Assembly: GCF_000306965.1 (NCBI RefSeq)
Contig: NZ_JH976434.1
Span: 1,248,619 to 1,312,618 of the forward strand
Source: Amphibacillus jilinensis Y1
Lineage (GTDB): Bacteria > Bacillota > Bacilli > Bacillales > Amphibacillaceae
Direction of reading: 5' to 3'
DNA length: 64,000 nucleotides
Each line of letters starts with the position of its first letter. The stretch's first letter is position 1. The position numbers and the translations under genes are program-made. Of this stretch, positions 41,337 to 50,831 are shown piece after piece. Below the pieces are notes generated by a model. The model was given only the letters and a program-made list of their open reading frames with translations, did no database searches and was not told the origin of the DNA.

Positions 41337-43306
41337 TAGTCGTCTCCTCCTTCGACCGATTGATCTATAATTTCAATTAATTGTTGATAAGCATCTTGAA
41401 TCGAAGCGTCACTTAATTGTGTAGCCGCATTAGTCAGATGCCCACCACCCTTCATTTGTTCCATAATTAATTGCACATTCACATCACCAAGAGAACGAGC
41501 ACTAAGTCCAATTCTCCCATCGGCACGCTCAGATATAACAAATGACGCATCGATGCCACTCATTGTGAGTAACGTGTCTGCGGCTTGAGCAATGACGACA
41601 GGGCTAAATTCTTGCCCGGGTTCAGCTCTTGCAATAGCAATGTTCCCTTTGTAGATAATTGTATTTTCTATTAAATGACTACGTTTAATATAAATATCTA
41701 AATCTTCTTCCATAAAGCGTTGAACAAGCACGGTGTCGGCACCTTTTGAGCGTAAATAGGAAGCCGCATCAAAAGTCCTTGACCCTGTCCTTAATGTAAA
41801 ACTCTTCGTATCAACAATAATCCCTGATAATAAAGCGGTTGATTCCAACATGGTTAACTTTAATGATCGTGGTTGATATTCAAGGAGCTCTGTTACAAGT
41901 TCAGCTGTTGAGGACGCATAGGGCTCCATATAAACAAGTGTTGGATGTTCGATAAACTCTTCTGCTCGACGGTGGTGATCAATGACCACCACATAATCTG
42001 TTTTGTTTAATAGCCGCTCCTCTGCTACTAGTGAAGGTTTATGGGTGTCAACAACAACCAATAACGTCGATTTAGTCACCATCTCTTGGGCTTCCTCTGG
42101 TGAGACAAAATGCTGCCATAGCTCTGAGTTTCTTACTTCATCAATTAGCCGCTCAACACCCGTATCTAAATCTTGCTCATCTAATACGATAAACGCATCG
42201 ACCTCATTAGCAATGGCAATCTTTAAAATACCTATTGCCGAGCCAATCGAATCCATATCAGGCGACTTGTGTCCCATAATTAATACTTGATCACTCTCTT
42301 GAACCAATTCTTTTAAAGCGTGTGAGATCACGCGAGCACGAACACGCGTCCTCTTCTCCATTGGGTTGGTTTTCCCACCATAAAACCGTACCTTGCCAGT
42401 ATCGTCTTTGATAACAACTTGATCGCCACCACGCCCCAACGCTAGATCAAGACTAGACTGGGCTAGTTCACCTAAGGAGGGTAGTGAGACACCACCTAAA
42501 CCGACACCGACACTTAACGTTAATGGGACATTCTTACTATCCGAAATAAGTTCTCTCACTTCATCCAAAATTTCAAATTTTGTCTTTTCTAATTGAGCAA
42601 GAATTTGCTGATTCATAATGGCAAGAAAGCGCTCTTGAGACGTGCGCTTTAAATAGATACCATTATGATTTGACCAGTCGTTAAGAATTGACGTGACCCT
42701 TGAATTCACTTGGCTCTTCGCCGTATCATCCATCGCTTGCGTAATCTCCTCATAATTATCAAGAAAGATTACACCAAGTACGGTTTGTTCATTATGATAT
42801 AAATTTTGAATTTCGGTTTGCTTGGTGCGGTCAAAGAAATATAATAGTCTTTCTTCTTTCTTTATCGTTACTTGAAAGTTACAACCATTTAATTCAATTG
42901 ACTCGAGTGGCTTATCTTCTCTGAGCGCTTGAACCAATTGCTCCGAAAAAGCACTAATCGGCTGTCCGACAAACGTTTCTTCCTCCGTAAATTGATTTAA
43001 ATAGGGATTGGTCCACTCTACTTGGAGTTGTTCATTATAGAGGACAATACCAATCGGCATTTCGAGCAATGCCTCTTCTCCAACCTTTTTTACCCGATGA
43101 GATAAAGTCGAGATATAAGCCTCACGCTTATTAATTAATTGTTGTTCATATCGAATCGTATAATAGAGAGATAACCCTAATAAAATCGTCATCACAAGTC
43201 CTAAAATCCATTGAACGAACCATGTGAATCCTAAAAGTAAAAAAGCTAACAAATACGTGTAGATAATATGAGGACTAATATTTAGCTTTTTAATAAAAGT
43301 TTGCAT
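41336..43306 (-). CDS. gdpP: GdpP, membrane c-di-AMP phosphodiesterase
   Basis: A 656-residue protein with two N-terminal membrane segments, a degenerate PAS domain ([21 protein letters not shown]), a degenerate GGDEF domain ([12 protein letters not shown]) and a C-terminal DHH-DHHA1 phosphodiesterase ([43 protein letters not shown]). It hydrolyses cyclic di-AMP to pApA, affecting wall stress and potassium balance. All DHH ligands are present. It lies between yybS and rplI, as in Bacillus. Confidence 0.96.
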   Translation of the reverse strand: MQTFIKKLNISPHIIYTYLLAFLLLGFTWFVQWILGLVMTILLGLSLYYTIRYEQQLINKREAYISTLSHRVKKVGEEALLEMPIGIVLYNEQLQVEWTNPYLNQFTEEETFVGQPISAFSEQLVQALREDKPLESIELNGCNFQVTIKKEERLLYFFDRTKQTEIQNLYHNEQTVLGVIFLDNYEEITQAMDDTAKSQVNSRVTSILNDWSNHNGIYLKRTSQERFLAIMNQQILAQLEKTKFEILDEVRELISDSKNVPLTLSVGVGLGGVSLPSLGELAQSSLDLALGRGGDQVVIKDDTGKVRFYGGKTNPMEKRTRVRARVISHALKELVQESDQVLIMGHKSPDMDSIGSAIGILKIAIANEVDAFIVLDEQDLDTGVERLIDEVRNSELWQHFVSPEEAQEMVTKSTLLVVVDTHKPSLVAEERLLNKTDYVVVIDHHRRAEEFIEHPTLVYMEPYASSTAELVTELLEYQPRSLKLTMLESTALLSGIIVDTKSFTLRTGSRTFDAASYLRSKGADTVLVQRFMEEDLDIYIKRSHLIENTIIYKGNIAIARAEPGQEFSPVVIAQAADTLLTMSGIDASFVISERADGRIGLSARSLGDVNVQLIMEQMKGGGHLTNAATQLSDASIQDAYQQLIEIIDQSVEGGDD

Positions 43307-43351
43307 TACTGTCAGCTCCTAGTTAGACTACACAAATCGATTCGGTCTGAT

Positions 43352-44299
43352 CTATTTTAACCTTTTTTTCATCATAAATCCTATATCAATTATACCTAAG
43401 ATTCTCGATAGGTACAGACCTACAGGTAAAATTATTAGACTAAATACCGTAATTAGAACAGCAACAAACCTTGGTTGTTTCTTTACGTGCATATAGTGAA
43501 ATATAAAAGAAAAACCTTGTAAAGAAAAAAGCACACCGATAATCAATGATGCATTTCCAATAAGCGTCTGGAATGATGAACCTTGTTCTAATTCAAACCA
43601 TGTTATGATCATAATGACAAAATATAGCCACAATGCTAATCTCGGCAAATTAAAACGGCGAAAAGGTGGAAAAGCGAGAGCTGTTCCAATCGATTTGTTC
43701 AACACCTTATAAGTGAAAAATTGTGTGATAACAGCTAGAAGCATCGATGTCACCACAATGATAGACGGAATCAAATCTAATACCATGAGCATTTGTTCTT
43801 CAACCAATTGTAAGTCATCACCACTTAAGGTCATGCCTAATTGGTCAAAAAGTAATTGAGTTGACGTTATCGACTCACTAACAAATAGCTGATATTCTGT
43901 CGCCAAGCTAACATCTGACAACCACTCAACGAAAAAAAGTAACACGATGAAGCCCATTACAAAACCTAGTGTACCCTGCACCCAAGTTTCATACGGATGT
44001 CGTTTTGCTTTGATCGACTGACCCATTAGCGTCCCTGTTAAAACGGCAAGCAAGGTTAGCGGTAACGAGACGATAAACATATACATAGCAAATAAAAATA
44101 GGGTTAATCCGATGATCACGCCTAACAATGCTGCAGCCTTCCATCCTTGTCGATAGGCAAAAAACGCAATCGGAATCGGCAATATAAATAATGTAAGAAG
44201 CTCAATTGCCGGAATGACCAAGGTCATAAGCAGTAAGCCAACAAATATAACACCAACTAAAAAGCCTTCTTTTATTTTATTTAACATTTGTTCGTGCAT
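43352..44299 (-). CDS. yybS: YybS-like DUF2232 membrane protein
   Basis: A 315-residue integral membrane protein with about eight hydrophobic segments and the typical start KIKEGFLVGVIFVGLLLMTLVIPAIELLTLFILPIPI. It belongs to DUF2232 (YybS). Its role is unknown. The ATG at 44299 is set by GAGGTG just upstream, and the longer frame would include a hairpin at 44336-44359. Position immediately before gdpP matches Bacillus, but rpsF-ssb-rpsR, usual further upstream, are not present here. Confidence 0.88.
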   Translation of the reverse strand: MHEQMLNKIKEGFLVGVIFVGLLLMTLVIPAIELLTLFILPIPIAFFAYRQGWKAAALLGVIIGLTLFLFAMYMFIVSLPLTLLAVLTGTLMGQSIKAKRHPYETWVQGTLGFVMGFIVLLFFVEWLSDVSLATEYQLFVSESITSTQLLFDQLGMTLSGDDLQLVEEQMLMVLDLIPSIIVVTSMLLAVITQFFTYKVLNKSIGTALAFPPFRRFNLPRLALWLYFVIMIITWFELEQGSSFQTLIGNASLIIGVLFSLQGFSFIFHYMHVKKQPRFVAVLITVFSLIILPVGLYLSRILGIIDIGFMMKKRLK

Positions 44300-44335
44300 A
44301 GATGACACCTCAATAGTAATAGATTGACTTAGAAA

Positions 44336-44359
44336 AAGCACAGCTATAGCGCTGTGCTT
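44336..44359 (-). terminator. Terminator/attenuator hairpin upstream of yybS
   Basis: AAGCACAGC (44336-44344) and GCTGTGCTT (44351-44359), perfect 9 bp, followed by TTTTTC on the minus strand. Nothing upstream on that strand needs termination, so it is either a leader attenuator or the leftover terminator of a displaced upstream gene. Confidence 0.6.
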
Positions 44360-44680
44360 ACTTAAACTAAGCTTCACTATCTTAATATAATGATTTACCC
44401 ATCATTATAGCGATTTCTTTGCAAAATAACAAACGATAACGATTTAGTCAATTGTCGTACTTTTTCGAAAAAATTTTTCTTTTTTTCTATTCACTTGTTA
44501 TAATAACCCTAGTGGACTGATTCATAAATTAATGATAAACATTAGGTTTTCCACCTTATCAATCTTCGAATTAAAATTTCCTGTTTTTAGTGTAAGGACT
44601 AGCTTTTTGTATACGCAGGGCTTTAACATTTTCACTTTGTTGCTTCCTACCTCTTCACAGAATTTAAATCTTTTTATTTT

Positions 44681-44822
44681 GTAAAATCAACCTTCAATCA
44701 GTGGGTTTTTCGTCCTTTCCCATTGATTGAAAAGTAGTGGATCAGGACATTAACATCCGTTATCTTCCGCCTAAATAGATTTGCTCTACTTTCGGCGTTT
44801 ACACGAGTAACTGTAATAGAAA
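44681..44822 (+). repeat. Intergenic repeat copy (complete)
   Basis: GTAAAATCAACCTTCAATCAG at the start, GGATCAGGACATTAACATCCG in the centre, CCGCCTAAATAGATTTGCTC, and a diverged end GTTTACACGAGTAACTGTAA. Hairpin 1 (CAATCAGTGGG / CCCATTGATTG) is kept with one G-U. It stands directly before the HAD gene. The rest of 44360-44680 has no gene that I can see. Confidence 0.85.
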
Positions 44823-44866
44823 ATCTATATGATCAAAATAACAGCCTGTTAAAAAGGAGTTAAATC

Positions 44867-45640
44867 ATGATTACTACCATTTTTTTCGATTTAGATGATA
44901 CATTATTATGGGATAAACAAAGTATTAAAAAGGCATTTGAAGCAACATGTCAACGCGTGCCTGATTGTGATCCGCATACTCTTGAAGATGCAGTACGTAC
45001 ACAAGCACGAGAGCTATATGAAAGCTACCCCACCTATCCTTTTACACAAATGATTGGTATCAATCCCTTCGAAGGGTTATGGGGGACATTTGACGATCCG
45101 GGTCAAGACTTTCAAGCGATGCACCAAATCATGCCAACTTATCGTGTCAATGCTTGGGCAAACGGCTTAAAAGCATGCGGTATTGAAGATGGGGAACTTG
45201 CAAAGAAACTTGCTGATCGCTTTATTATTGAACGAAAAAAACACCCCTATGTCTACACAGATACTTTTAATGTGTTAAAGCAATTGAAAGAGCATTATCA
45301 ACTGTTACTTTTAACAAATGGTTCGCCTTCATTGCAACAAACTAAATTAGCAATCACACCTGAGATTGCTACATACTTCGATCACATCATTATCTCTGGT
45401 GAATTTGGTCGAGGCAAACCTGATCAAGCCATTTTTGACTATGCCTTAGACAAGGCAAATGCTAAAGCCGATCAAGTTGTAATGGTTGGTGATAATTTAA
45501 TGACTGATATTCTTGGTGCTAATCGAACAGGTATCAAAAATATTTGGATCAATCATCATGGCCAGCCGGTTGATCAAATAAAGCCCACCTATCAAATTGA
45601 TTCGCTAGCGGAAGTACCTGAACTAATTAAAGCGCTATAA
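44867..45640 (+). CDS. HAD-superfamily phosphatase
   Basis: A 257-residue HAD hydrolase with motif I FFDLDDTLLWD (nucleophile Asp), motif II LLLTNGSPS, motif III Lys in GRGKPDQ and motif IV VGDNLMTDILGAN. The inserted helical cap (about 20-140) marks it as a YsaA-type phosphatase acting on small phosphorylated metabolites. GGAG precedes the ATG. It is a single gene bounded by repeat copies on both sides. Confidence 0.88.
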   Translation: MITTIFFDLDDTLLWDKQSIKKAFEATCQRVPDCDPHTLEDAVRTQARELYESYPTYPFTQMIGINPFEGLWGTFDDPGQDFQAMHQIMPTYRVNAWANGLKACGIEDGELAKKLADRFIIERKKHPYVYTDTFNVLKQLKEHYQLLLLTNGSPSLQQTKLAITPEIATYFDHIIISGEFGRGKPDQAIFDYALDKANAKADQVVMVGDNLMTDILGANRTGIKNIWINHHGQPVDQIKPTYQIDSLAEVPELIKAL

Positions 45641-45747
45641 GACGCACTTTCAATCAGTGCGTGAATCATGATATAAGCGTCCGCAAACGCCCGACTCTAT
45701 TCACTATGTGGTGGTGGGTGTTTACGGGCGGTTAGCTGTGATAAACA
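45639..45747 (+). repeat. Intergenic repeat copy (hairpin 1 lost)
   Basis: Begins within the HAD stop codon (TAAGACGCACTTTCAATCAGTG), lacks about 35 bases, and ends GTTTACGGGCGGTTAGCTGT. The closing stem here is CGCCCG with CGGGCG in place of CGTCCGT/ACGGACG, so the two sides changed together. Confidence 0.8.
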
Positions 45748-45794
45748 TCGAGTAAAAAAATAATGGTTTACTCGACTTAAATCTGTTACGATAG

Positions 45795-45814
45795 ACTGAC
45801 GACCGTTCGTCAGT
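45795..45814. promoter_or_regulatory. TetR-type operator
   Basis: ACTGACGA (45795-45802) and TCGTCAGT (45807-45814) form a 20-base palindrome just before the TetR gene, in the place expected for a self-binding operator controlling the regulator and efflux genes. Confidence 0.7.
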
Positions 45815-45836
45815 TTTTTTATTGGGAGGTTTGATA

Positions 45837-46436
45837 ATGGGTGCTAATAAGATTAAAGGAGCTGCCTTATCTTTGTTCGCAGAGAGAGGTTATGACGGCA
45901 CATCGTTAGCTTTAATTGCTGAACAAATTGGTATTAAAAAACAATCGATCTATGCCCATTTTAAAGGCAAAGAAGATTTATTCCTTAGCTTGTTAACGGA
46001 GACATTTACCATTGAGTTAAAGAGAGAGGAACAGTTTCTCGAACACTATTACACAAGCTCGTTGGATGCATTTTTAAAAGCATCCTTAGCTAGCTTCTTA
46101 TCTCGATATAATCATGATAGTCGGTTAAAATTCTGGTTAAAAAATACCTTTTTACCACCCATACATTTGTATGATCAAGTTAATGCGCAACTTAATAGAT
46201 ATATTCACGATGTAGAATCACTTTACATAAAACGTTTTGAAACAGCAGTTAGCAAGCAGGAAATTGCAATGAACCCACAACAAGCTAACCTTGCATTTTC
46301 TGCGTTACTTGATTCAGTGGCAGTTGAGCTCATTTATGGGGATCAGCAGCGTGCTGTCACCAAAATGGAAGCAAGTTGGAACATTTATTGGCAAGGCTTA
46401 ATAGCCACTAACAGCGATTTTGAAAGGGGGAGATAA
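45837..46436 (+). CDS. TetR-family repressor of the MATE pump
   Basis: A 199-residue TetR regulator: HTH ALSLFAERGYDGTSLALIAEQIGIKKQSIYAHFKGKEDLF (about 8-47), then a divergent ligand domain. GGGAGGT sets the ATG at 45837. It precedes the MATE gene by 3 bases in the same operon and has a palindromic operator in its promoter region, so it likely controls the pump in response to a transported compound. Confidence 0.9.
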   Translation: MGANKIKGAALSLFAERGYDGTSLALIAEQIGIKKQSIYAHFKGKEDLFLSLLTETFTIELKREEQFLEHYYTSSLDAFLKASLASFLSRYNHDSRLKFWLKNTFLPPIHLYDQVNAQLNRYIHDVESLYIKRFETAVSKQEIAMNPQQANLAFSALLDSVAVELIYGDQQRAVTKMEASWNIYWQGLIATNSDFERGR

Positions 46437-46439
46437 ATC

Positions 46440-47813
46440 ATGTATCATGCCGAGACACTTAAAGAAAAGATCCAACTCTTTTTAAAGATTTTATGGCCAA
46501 TTATGGTTACACAAGTCAGTTTATCAATGATGAACTTAGTCGATACCGTTATGGCTGGACGCGTGGGCACCTCTGATTTAGCAGGTGTGGCAATCGGCGC
46601 AAGCCTCTGGTCTCCCATTTTCACCGGTATGAATGGCGTTATGCTTGCCGTCACCCCGATTATTGCTCATCACTTAGGGCGTGACGAAAAAGATAAAATC
46701 CATTTTATTGTGACACAAGCTGTTTACTTAGCCGTTCTGCTCGCGATTGCTATTATATGCATTGGTGGCACTTTACTTGCGCCAATTCTTAATTTTATGA
46801 ATCTCGATGGCGAGGTTCAGCATATTGCTCAACACTATTTAATTGGCCTATCAATAGGAATTATTCCTTTGTTTATTTCAAATGTGTTGCGCAATTTTTA
46901 CGATGGGCAAGGATTAACACGAATTACGATGTTTATCACCATTCTCGCTGTACCCTTTAATGTGCTGTTAAACTATAGTTTAATTTTTGGTCAGTTTGGA
47001 TTACCTAGACTGGGCGGGATTGGCGCCGGCTATGCAACAGCCTTTACCTATTGGATTATTCTTGCTACAAGTGTGCTGATGCTATTTAAAATTGAAGTCA
47101 TTCGTCGTTATAAAATATTTGTAGATTGGGTTATGCCCTCATTAAAAGCATGGAAAGAACAATTATCAATTGGTGTGCCGATTGGATTGTCAATCTTCTT
47201 TGAATCTAGCATTTTCTCAGTTGTTACTTTGTTAATTGGGATAATGTTTTCAACAATTGCAATAGCCGCTAACCAAATTGTAATCAGCTTTACTAGCCTG
47301 ATTTTTATGATTCCATTAAGCCTATCAATGGCTATAACGATTGTCGTTAGCTTTTCTATTGGTGGTGAGCGACTTAAGGCAGCTAAGCAATATAGTTTTC
47401 TAGGTGTACTTAGTGGCATTGGTATATTAGGTATTGCGGCAATTTTTATGTTCTTCTTACGTGAACCTATCGCTAGCCTGTATTCAAATGATCCCGCAGT
47501 CATTCAATTTGCAGGTCAACTGTTCCTTATTGCGATTCTTTATCAATTATCAGATGGTGCGCAATCAGGTCTGCAAGGTGTCTTAAGAGGCTATAAAGAT
47601 GTTAAAGTACCTTTTTATATCGCATTTGTTTCTTACTGGCTGTTCGGGATTCCCATTGGTTATCTACTCGCCGCCTTTACTGATGTCGGGCCCTTCGGTT
47701 TATGGATCGGTATTTCTATTGGACTAACCTGCGCCGCAGTCGGTTTCCTTTTACGACTCCGCTTCATCTATCGCAAACAACGCCAACAGCTCAATCAAGC
47801 TGTTACTACCTGA
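46440..47813 (+). CDS. MATE-family multidrug efflux protein
   Basis: A 457-residue transporter with twelve hydrophobic segments in two halves, LWPIMVTQVSLSMMNLVDTVMAGRVGTSDLAGVAIG at the N-terminus and the second-half repeat LSIGVPIGLSIFFESSIFSVVTLLIG. It resembles the NorM group that exports cationic drugs by Na+ or H+ exchange. It starts 3 bases after the TetR stop. Confidence 0.92.
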   Translation: MYHAETLKEKIQLFLKILWPIMVTQVSLSMMNLVDTVMAGRVGTSDLAGVAIGASLWSPIFTGMNGVMLAVTPIIAHHLGRDEKDKIHFIVTQAVYLAVLLAIAIICIGGTLLAPILNFMNLDGEVQHIAQHYLIGLSIGIIPLFISNVLRNFYDGQGLTRITMFITILAVPFNVLLNYSLIFGQFGLPRLGGIGAGYATAFTYWIILATSVLMLFKIEVIRRYKIFVDWVMPSLKAWKEQLSIGVPIGLSIFFESSIFSVVTLLIGIMFSTIAIAANQIVISFTSLIFMIPLSLSMAITIVVSFSIGGERLKAAKQYSFLGVLSGIGILGIAAIFMFFLREPIASLYSNDPAVIQFAGQLFLIAILYQLSDGAQSGLQGVLRGYKDVKVPFYIAFVSYWLFGIPIGYLLAAFTDVGPFGLWIGISIGLTCAAVGFLLRLRFIYRKQRQQLNQAVTT

Positions 47814-47822
47814 TTCATTGCG

Positions 47823-48341
47823 TTAGGCGGTTGGAATAAAAAAAGCTACAGCAAAAACGGATGGTTCATTCCGTATATGAATCATCCGTTTCATTTGTTG
47901 ATGTTTGATCGTATGATCTAATGGTTGATAATCTCTCGCTAAAAAATGGACGCGCCCAAGTGTTTGCCCCAATTTATTAAAAATGTCATTATTCCACGTT
48001 TCATCATCAGACGTATTTATCAACGTCCCTTTTGCCTTTTCAAAAGCAAGAACATAACATGCTTCTTCATTTTCTAACTGAATAACCTCTAAACGTTTAT
48101 TTTTATTAGAATAGAGGGGGGCGGTGACGTTAACACCTGATCTAAATAAATAATTTATCCAATCCAACTCTGCCATAATCGTGTCTTTTTTGTACTTTGA
48201 ACTCGGATAAAATTTCAATATAACTTTTTCGTTATTTCTATTACTTTCAAATACATTATTTGAAAACCCACCGATTAATCGCAATGATGACAGATCAGCA
48301 TTAAATCGGGCTGCACCTTCAGCTAAAATTTTTTGATCCAC
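47823..48341 (-). pseudogene. Truncated phosphotransferase (APH-type kinase) gene
   Basis: A 172-residue frame from GTG 48341 (AAGGAGGG upstream) has the N-lobe of an aminoglycoside-phosphotransferase-like kinase: IGGFSNNVFES, VILKFYPS (ATP-site Lys), ELDWINYL and LGQTLGRVHFLARDYQP. It breaks off near residue 155 with an unrelated tail (FAVAFFIPTA). Full-length members are over 300 residues, and the catalytic H-G-D-x-x-x-x-N loop and metal Asp are missing. It is judged inactive. It converges with the MATE gene 10 bases away, where a deletion may have fused the ends. Confidence 0.7.
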
Positions 48342-48505
48342 TCATTTCCCTCCTTTTAAATATCTCTATATACTAATTCACCATAAAGAAATAAACTCCT
48401 TTTTCAGGTGCTGTTACTTTTTATCACTTTGACACATTTTACATTAAACTCCTTTTGGTCGCTTTATTCTTTACCGGCTAAATCCGCTCTAGTATGAAGG
48501 GTATA

Positions 48506-48565
48506 AAGGTTAGAATCACAAACACTCAAGCACTAGACTGCTTGAGTGTTTGTGATTCTAACCTT
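48506..48565. other. Perfect 27-bp palindromic hairpin
   Basis: The left arm at 48506-48532 (AAGGTTAGAATCACAAACAC, then TCAAGCA) is exactly complementary to 48539-48565, with loop CTAGAC. It sits between the convergently ending serA and the upstream side of the truncated kinase gene. There is a T-rich flank on the minus strand only (TTTATA), so a terminator for serA is possible, but the arm length is far beyond usual. The rest of 48342-48668 holds no gene. Confidence 0.85.
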
Positions 48566-48668
48566 AAGATGATAAATGGAATAACTGATCAACGAGACCG
48601 ATTAAAAATCGTTAATTATTGTCAGCATGCCAGGCAGAAACGAAAGTCTTACGTATCAGGTGTCTGTT

Positions 48669-50255
48669 TTACAGTTCAATGGCAGTCACTTCGAAAATTT
48701 CTGCATCCTCGGTTAAGATAGCTAAATCTTGTTCGGTTACCGTTTCATCAACCGTAAGAAGCATTATCGCTGCACCGCCAATATTAGAACGTCCTACTTG
48801 CATAGTCGCAATGTTAATCTGATTCTGTGCTAACAGTGAGCCAACTTTACCAATCGCTCCAGGTTGGTCTTTATGTCGAATAAAAATGACATGGCCTGCA
48901 GGCACAAGATCAACATTATAATCCTCGACTTGAACAATACGGGGACCTAATCCTTTTAATAATGTCCCTGCAGCAGCCTTCGTTCCAGTTGCTGTCTTTA
49001 CTTCCACCTTAATTAAATTAATAAATCCTTCAGTATGACTGGTAATATGCTCATTTATCACTAACCCTTGTTGTTCCGCTAAATAAGCTGCATTAACGTC
49101 GTTAATATGGTCTCCGAAATGATTTTTTAATAACCCTTTAATTGTATTACGTGTTAAAGGACCTACTTCAACATCATGTAGTTCTCCAGAATAATAAACA
49201 TTGATCTCTTCAATAATATCGTCTGTTAAATGCGTTAAGAACATCCCTAATTTTTCTGCCAAATAGAAAAATGGTTCAATTTTACGCATAATATCTTTTG
49301 GCACAGACGGTAAATTAACTGGATTCTTGACTAAATCACCACTCAATAAGCGAACAACATCATGGCTGACATCAATGGCAACACTTTCTTGGGCCTCAAT
49401 TGTACTTGCGCCCAAATGAGGGGTGGCAATAACTTGCGGTAGCTCAAGTAACTTATGCTCCGTAGCAGGCTCTTCTTCAAATACATCTAGAGCTGCACCA
49501 GCCACCTTCCCATCAACGATCGCTTGATATAGTGCGTCTTCGTCAATTATCCCCCCTCTAGCACAGTTGACAATTTGTACACCTTTCTTCATTTTGTCTA
49601 TTGCTGCAGCATCAATTAAATGTTTGGTTTCTTTTAATAATGGGGTGTGGATCGTAATAAAATCTGCGACTTTAATGACATCTTCTACTGAACCTTGCGT
49701 GACACCTAATTGATCTGCTTTCTCCTCTGTTAAGAAGGGATCGTAGGCAGTCACTTTCATCCGTTGCCCTTTTGCTCTCAATGCCACTTCTCGACCAATT
49801 CTACCAAGTCCAATTACACCTAACGTTTTCCCCTTCAGCTCAACACCAACATGGGTTTTGCGATCCCATTTCTGCTGTTTTAACGCATAGTAAGCTTGCG
49901 GTATCTTTCGGGCTAAGGCCATTAGCATCGCAACCGTATGTTCAGCTGCCGAATTCGTATTACCATCTGGTGCGTTAACAACGATGACGCCATGTTCAGT
50001 TGCAGCATCTAAATCGATATTATCTACACCAACGCCAGCTCGACCAATAATCTTTAATTGCTTTCCTGCTGCAATCATTTCCTTAGTTACTTTCGTTTGA
50101 CTTCTTACTAACAATGCATCATAGTCCACAATCGCTTCTGTCAATTGTTCTGGTGTTAAATCTGTCAACATATCTACTGTAATATTATCCGCCTCTCTTA
50201 ACGGATAAATTCCGTCTTCACTTAACGGATCACTAATTAGTACACGATAAGCCAT
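48669..50255 (-). CDS. serA: D-3-phosphoglycerate dehydrogenase
   Basis: A 528-residue long-form SerA. The catalytic and NAD domains show LGVIGLGRIGREVALRAKG (Rossmann loop), NCARGGIIDEDALYQAI (Arg) and TPHLGASTIEAQESV (catalytic His). The allosteric substrate-binding domain follows (about 320-450), and a C-terminal ACT domain (RHKDQPGAIGKVGSLLAQNQINIA) can sense serine. It makes 3-phosphohydroxypyruvate, the first step to serine. AGGGGG before the ATG at 50255 sets the start. Expression is controlled by the T-box leader upstream. Confidence 0.96.
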   Translation of the reverse strand: MAYRVLISDPLSEDGIYPLREADNITVDMLTDLTPEQLTEAIVDYDALLVRSQTKVTKEMIAAGKQLKIIGRAGVGVDNIDLDAATEHGVIVVNAPDGNTNSAAEHTVAMLMALARKIPQAYYALKQQKWDRKTHVGVELKGKTLGVIGLGRIGREVALRAKGQRMKVTAYDPFLTEEKADQLGVTQGSVEDVIKVADFITIHTPLLKETKHLIDAAAIDKMKKGVQIVNCARGGIIDEDALYQAIVDGKVAGAALDVFEEEPATEHKLLELPQVIATPHLGASTIEAQESVAIDVSHDVVRLLSGDLVKNPVNLPSVPKDIMRKIEPFFYLAEKLGMFLTHLTDDIIEEINVYYSGELHDVEVGPLTRNTIKGLLKNHFGDHINDVNAAYLAEQQGLVINEHITSHTEGFINLIKVEVKTATGTKAAAGTLLKGLGPRIVQVEDYNVDLVPAGHVIFIRHKDQPGAIGKVGSLLAQNQINIATMQVGRSNIGGAAIMLLTVDETVTEQDLAILTEDAEIFEVTAIEL

Positions 50256-50354
50256 TTCAACATTCCCCCTGTTTTTTATAACGACATCGTCCATTCACTT
50301 CAGGCTAACATTTTGCTCAGCTTTATTGACTACAACACTTTTTAGCATTACCTA

Positions 50355-50612
50355 AACCATAAAAAAACTTTCCACCCCCTATCATCATTCATAAGGGGCG
50401 AAAAGTTATCTCCGCGGTACCACCCTAATTTACTGCTCAATTCAATTGAATCAGCCTTCATTAGTTACATGGGTAACGTCCATTAACGATCGAACCTACT
50501 ATAGTTTCGGCTCGATTACTCCGAAGTGCTGTGCATTAGCTGAAACACTGGTTCACACCAACCACCAGCTCTCTTGTGATTCAAATCCAATACACCTGTC
50601 TTCTTCATCATA
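50355..50612 (-). promoter_or_regulatory. T-box riboswitch (tRNA-Ser) upstream of serA
   Basis: On the minus strand the leader carries the T-box AGGGTGGTACCGCGG (50426-50412), stem I with GTGTATTGG pairing with CTAATGCAC, and the AGAGAG...GGTTGGTGTGAACC apex. The internal loop below that stem has AGCA on its 3' side: AGC (50530-50528) followed by the conserved purine, so the specifier is a serine codon. A terminator stem AACTTTTCGCCCC / GGGGGTGGAAAGTT with a T run lies at 50408-50361. Uncharged tRNA-Ser should stabilise antitermination and turn serA on. Confidence 0.9.
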
Positions 50613-50646
50613 ATAAATATTGACTAATAATTTAGAATTTTCATTT

Positions 50647-50674
50647 ATAATAGCACGTTTTTAGTAAAAGTCAA
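50647..50674 (-). promoter_or_regulatory. Promoter of the serA T-box leader
   Basis: Minus strand -35 TTGACT (50674-50669), 16-base spacer, -10 TATTAT (50652-50647). Transcription would start about 30 bases before the T-box stem I. Confidence 0.6.
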
Positions 50675-50767
50675 CTCTTTTTTTCTTCCTATTTAACTAC
50701 TATTTTGCTAAGTGCTCATGATAAGATTTGATCACATCGTAGCACAAAAAAGTAACAACGAATTGTG

Positions 50768-50783
50768 ATGAAAACGTATACAA
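50768..50783. promoter_or_regulatory. Catabolite-responsive element (CcpA site)
   Basis: ATGAAAACGTATACAA matches the cre consensus WTGNNARCGNWWWCAW at every position. It lies about 50 bases before the regulator gene of the pentitol operon, and a TACAAT -10-like box is at 50802-50807. Glucose repression through CcpA is therefore likely. Confidence 0.65.
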
Positions 50784-50831
50784 TGCTGATTTTTTGCGTG
50801 CTACAATTTCAGCATAGAGAGGTGATCAATT

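Noticed and set aside
50361-50426. Simple terminator of a gene upstream of serA
   Set aside because: The stem is part of a T-box leader: the T-box sequence, stem I and specifier lie just 5' of it on the same strand.
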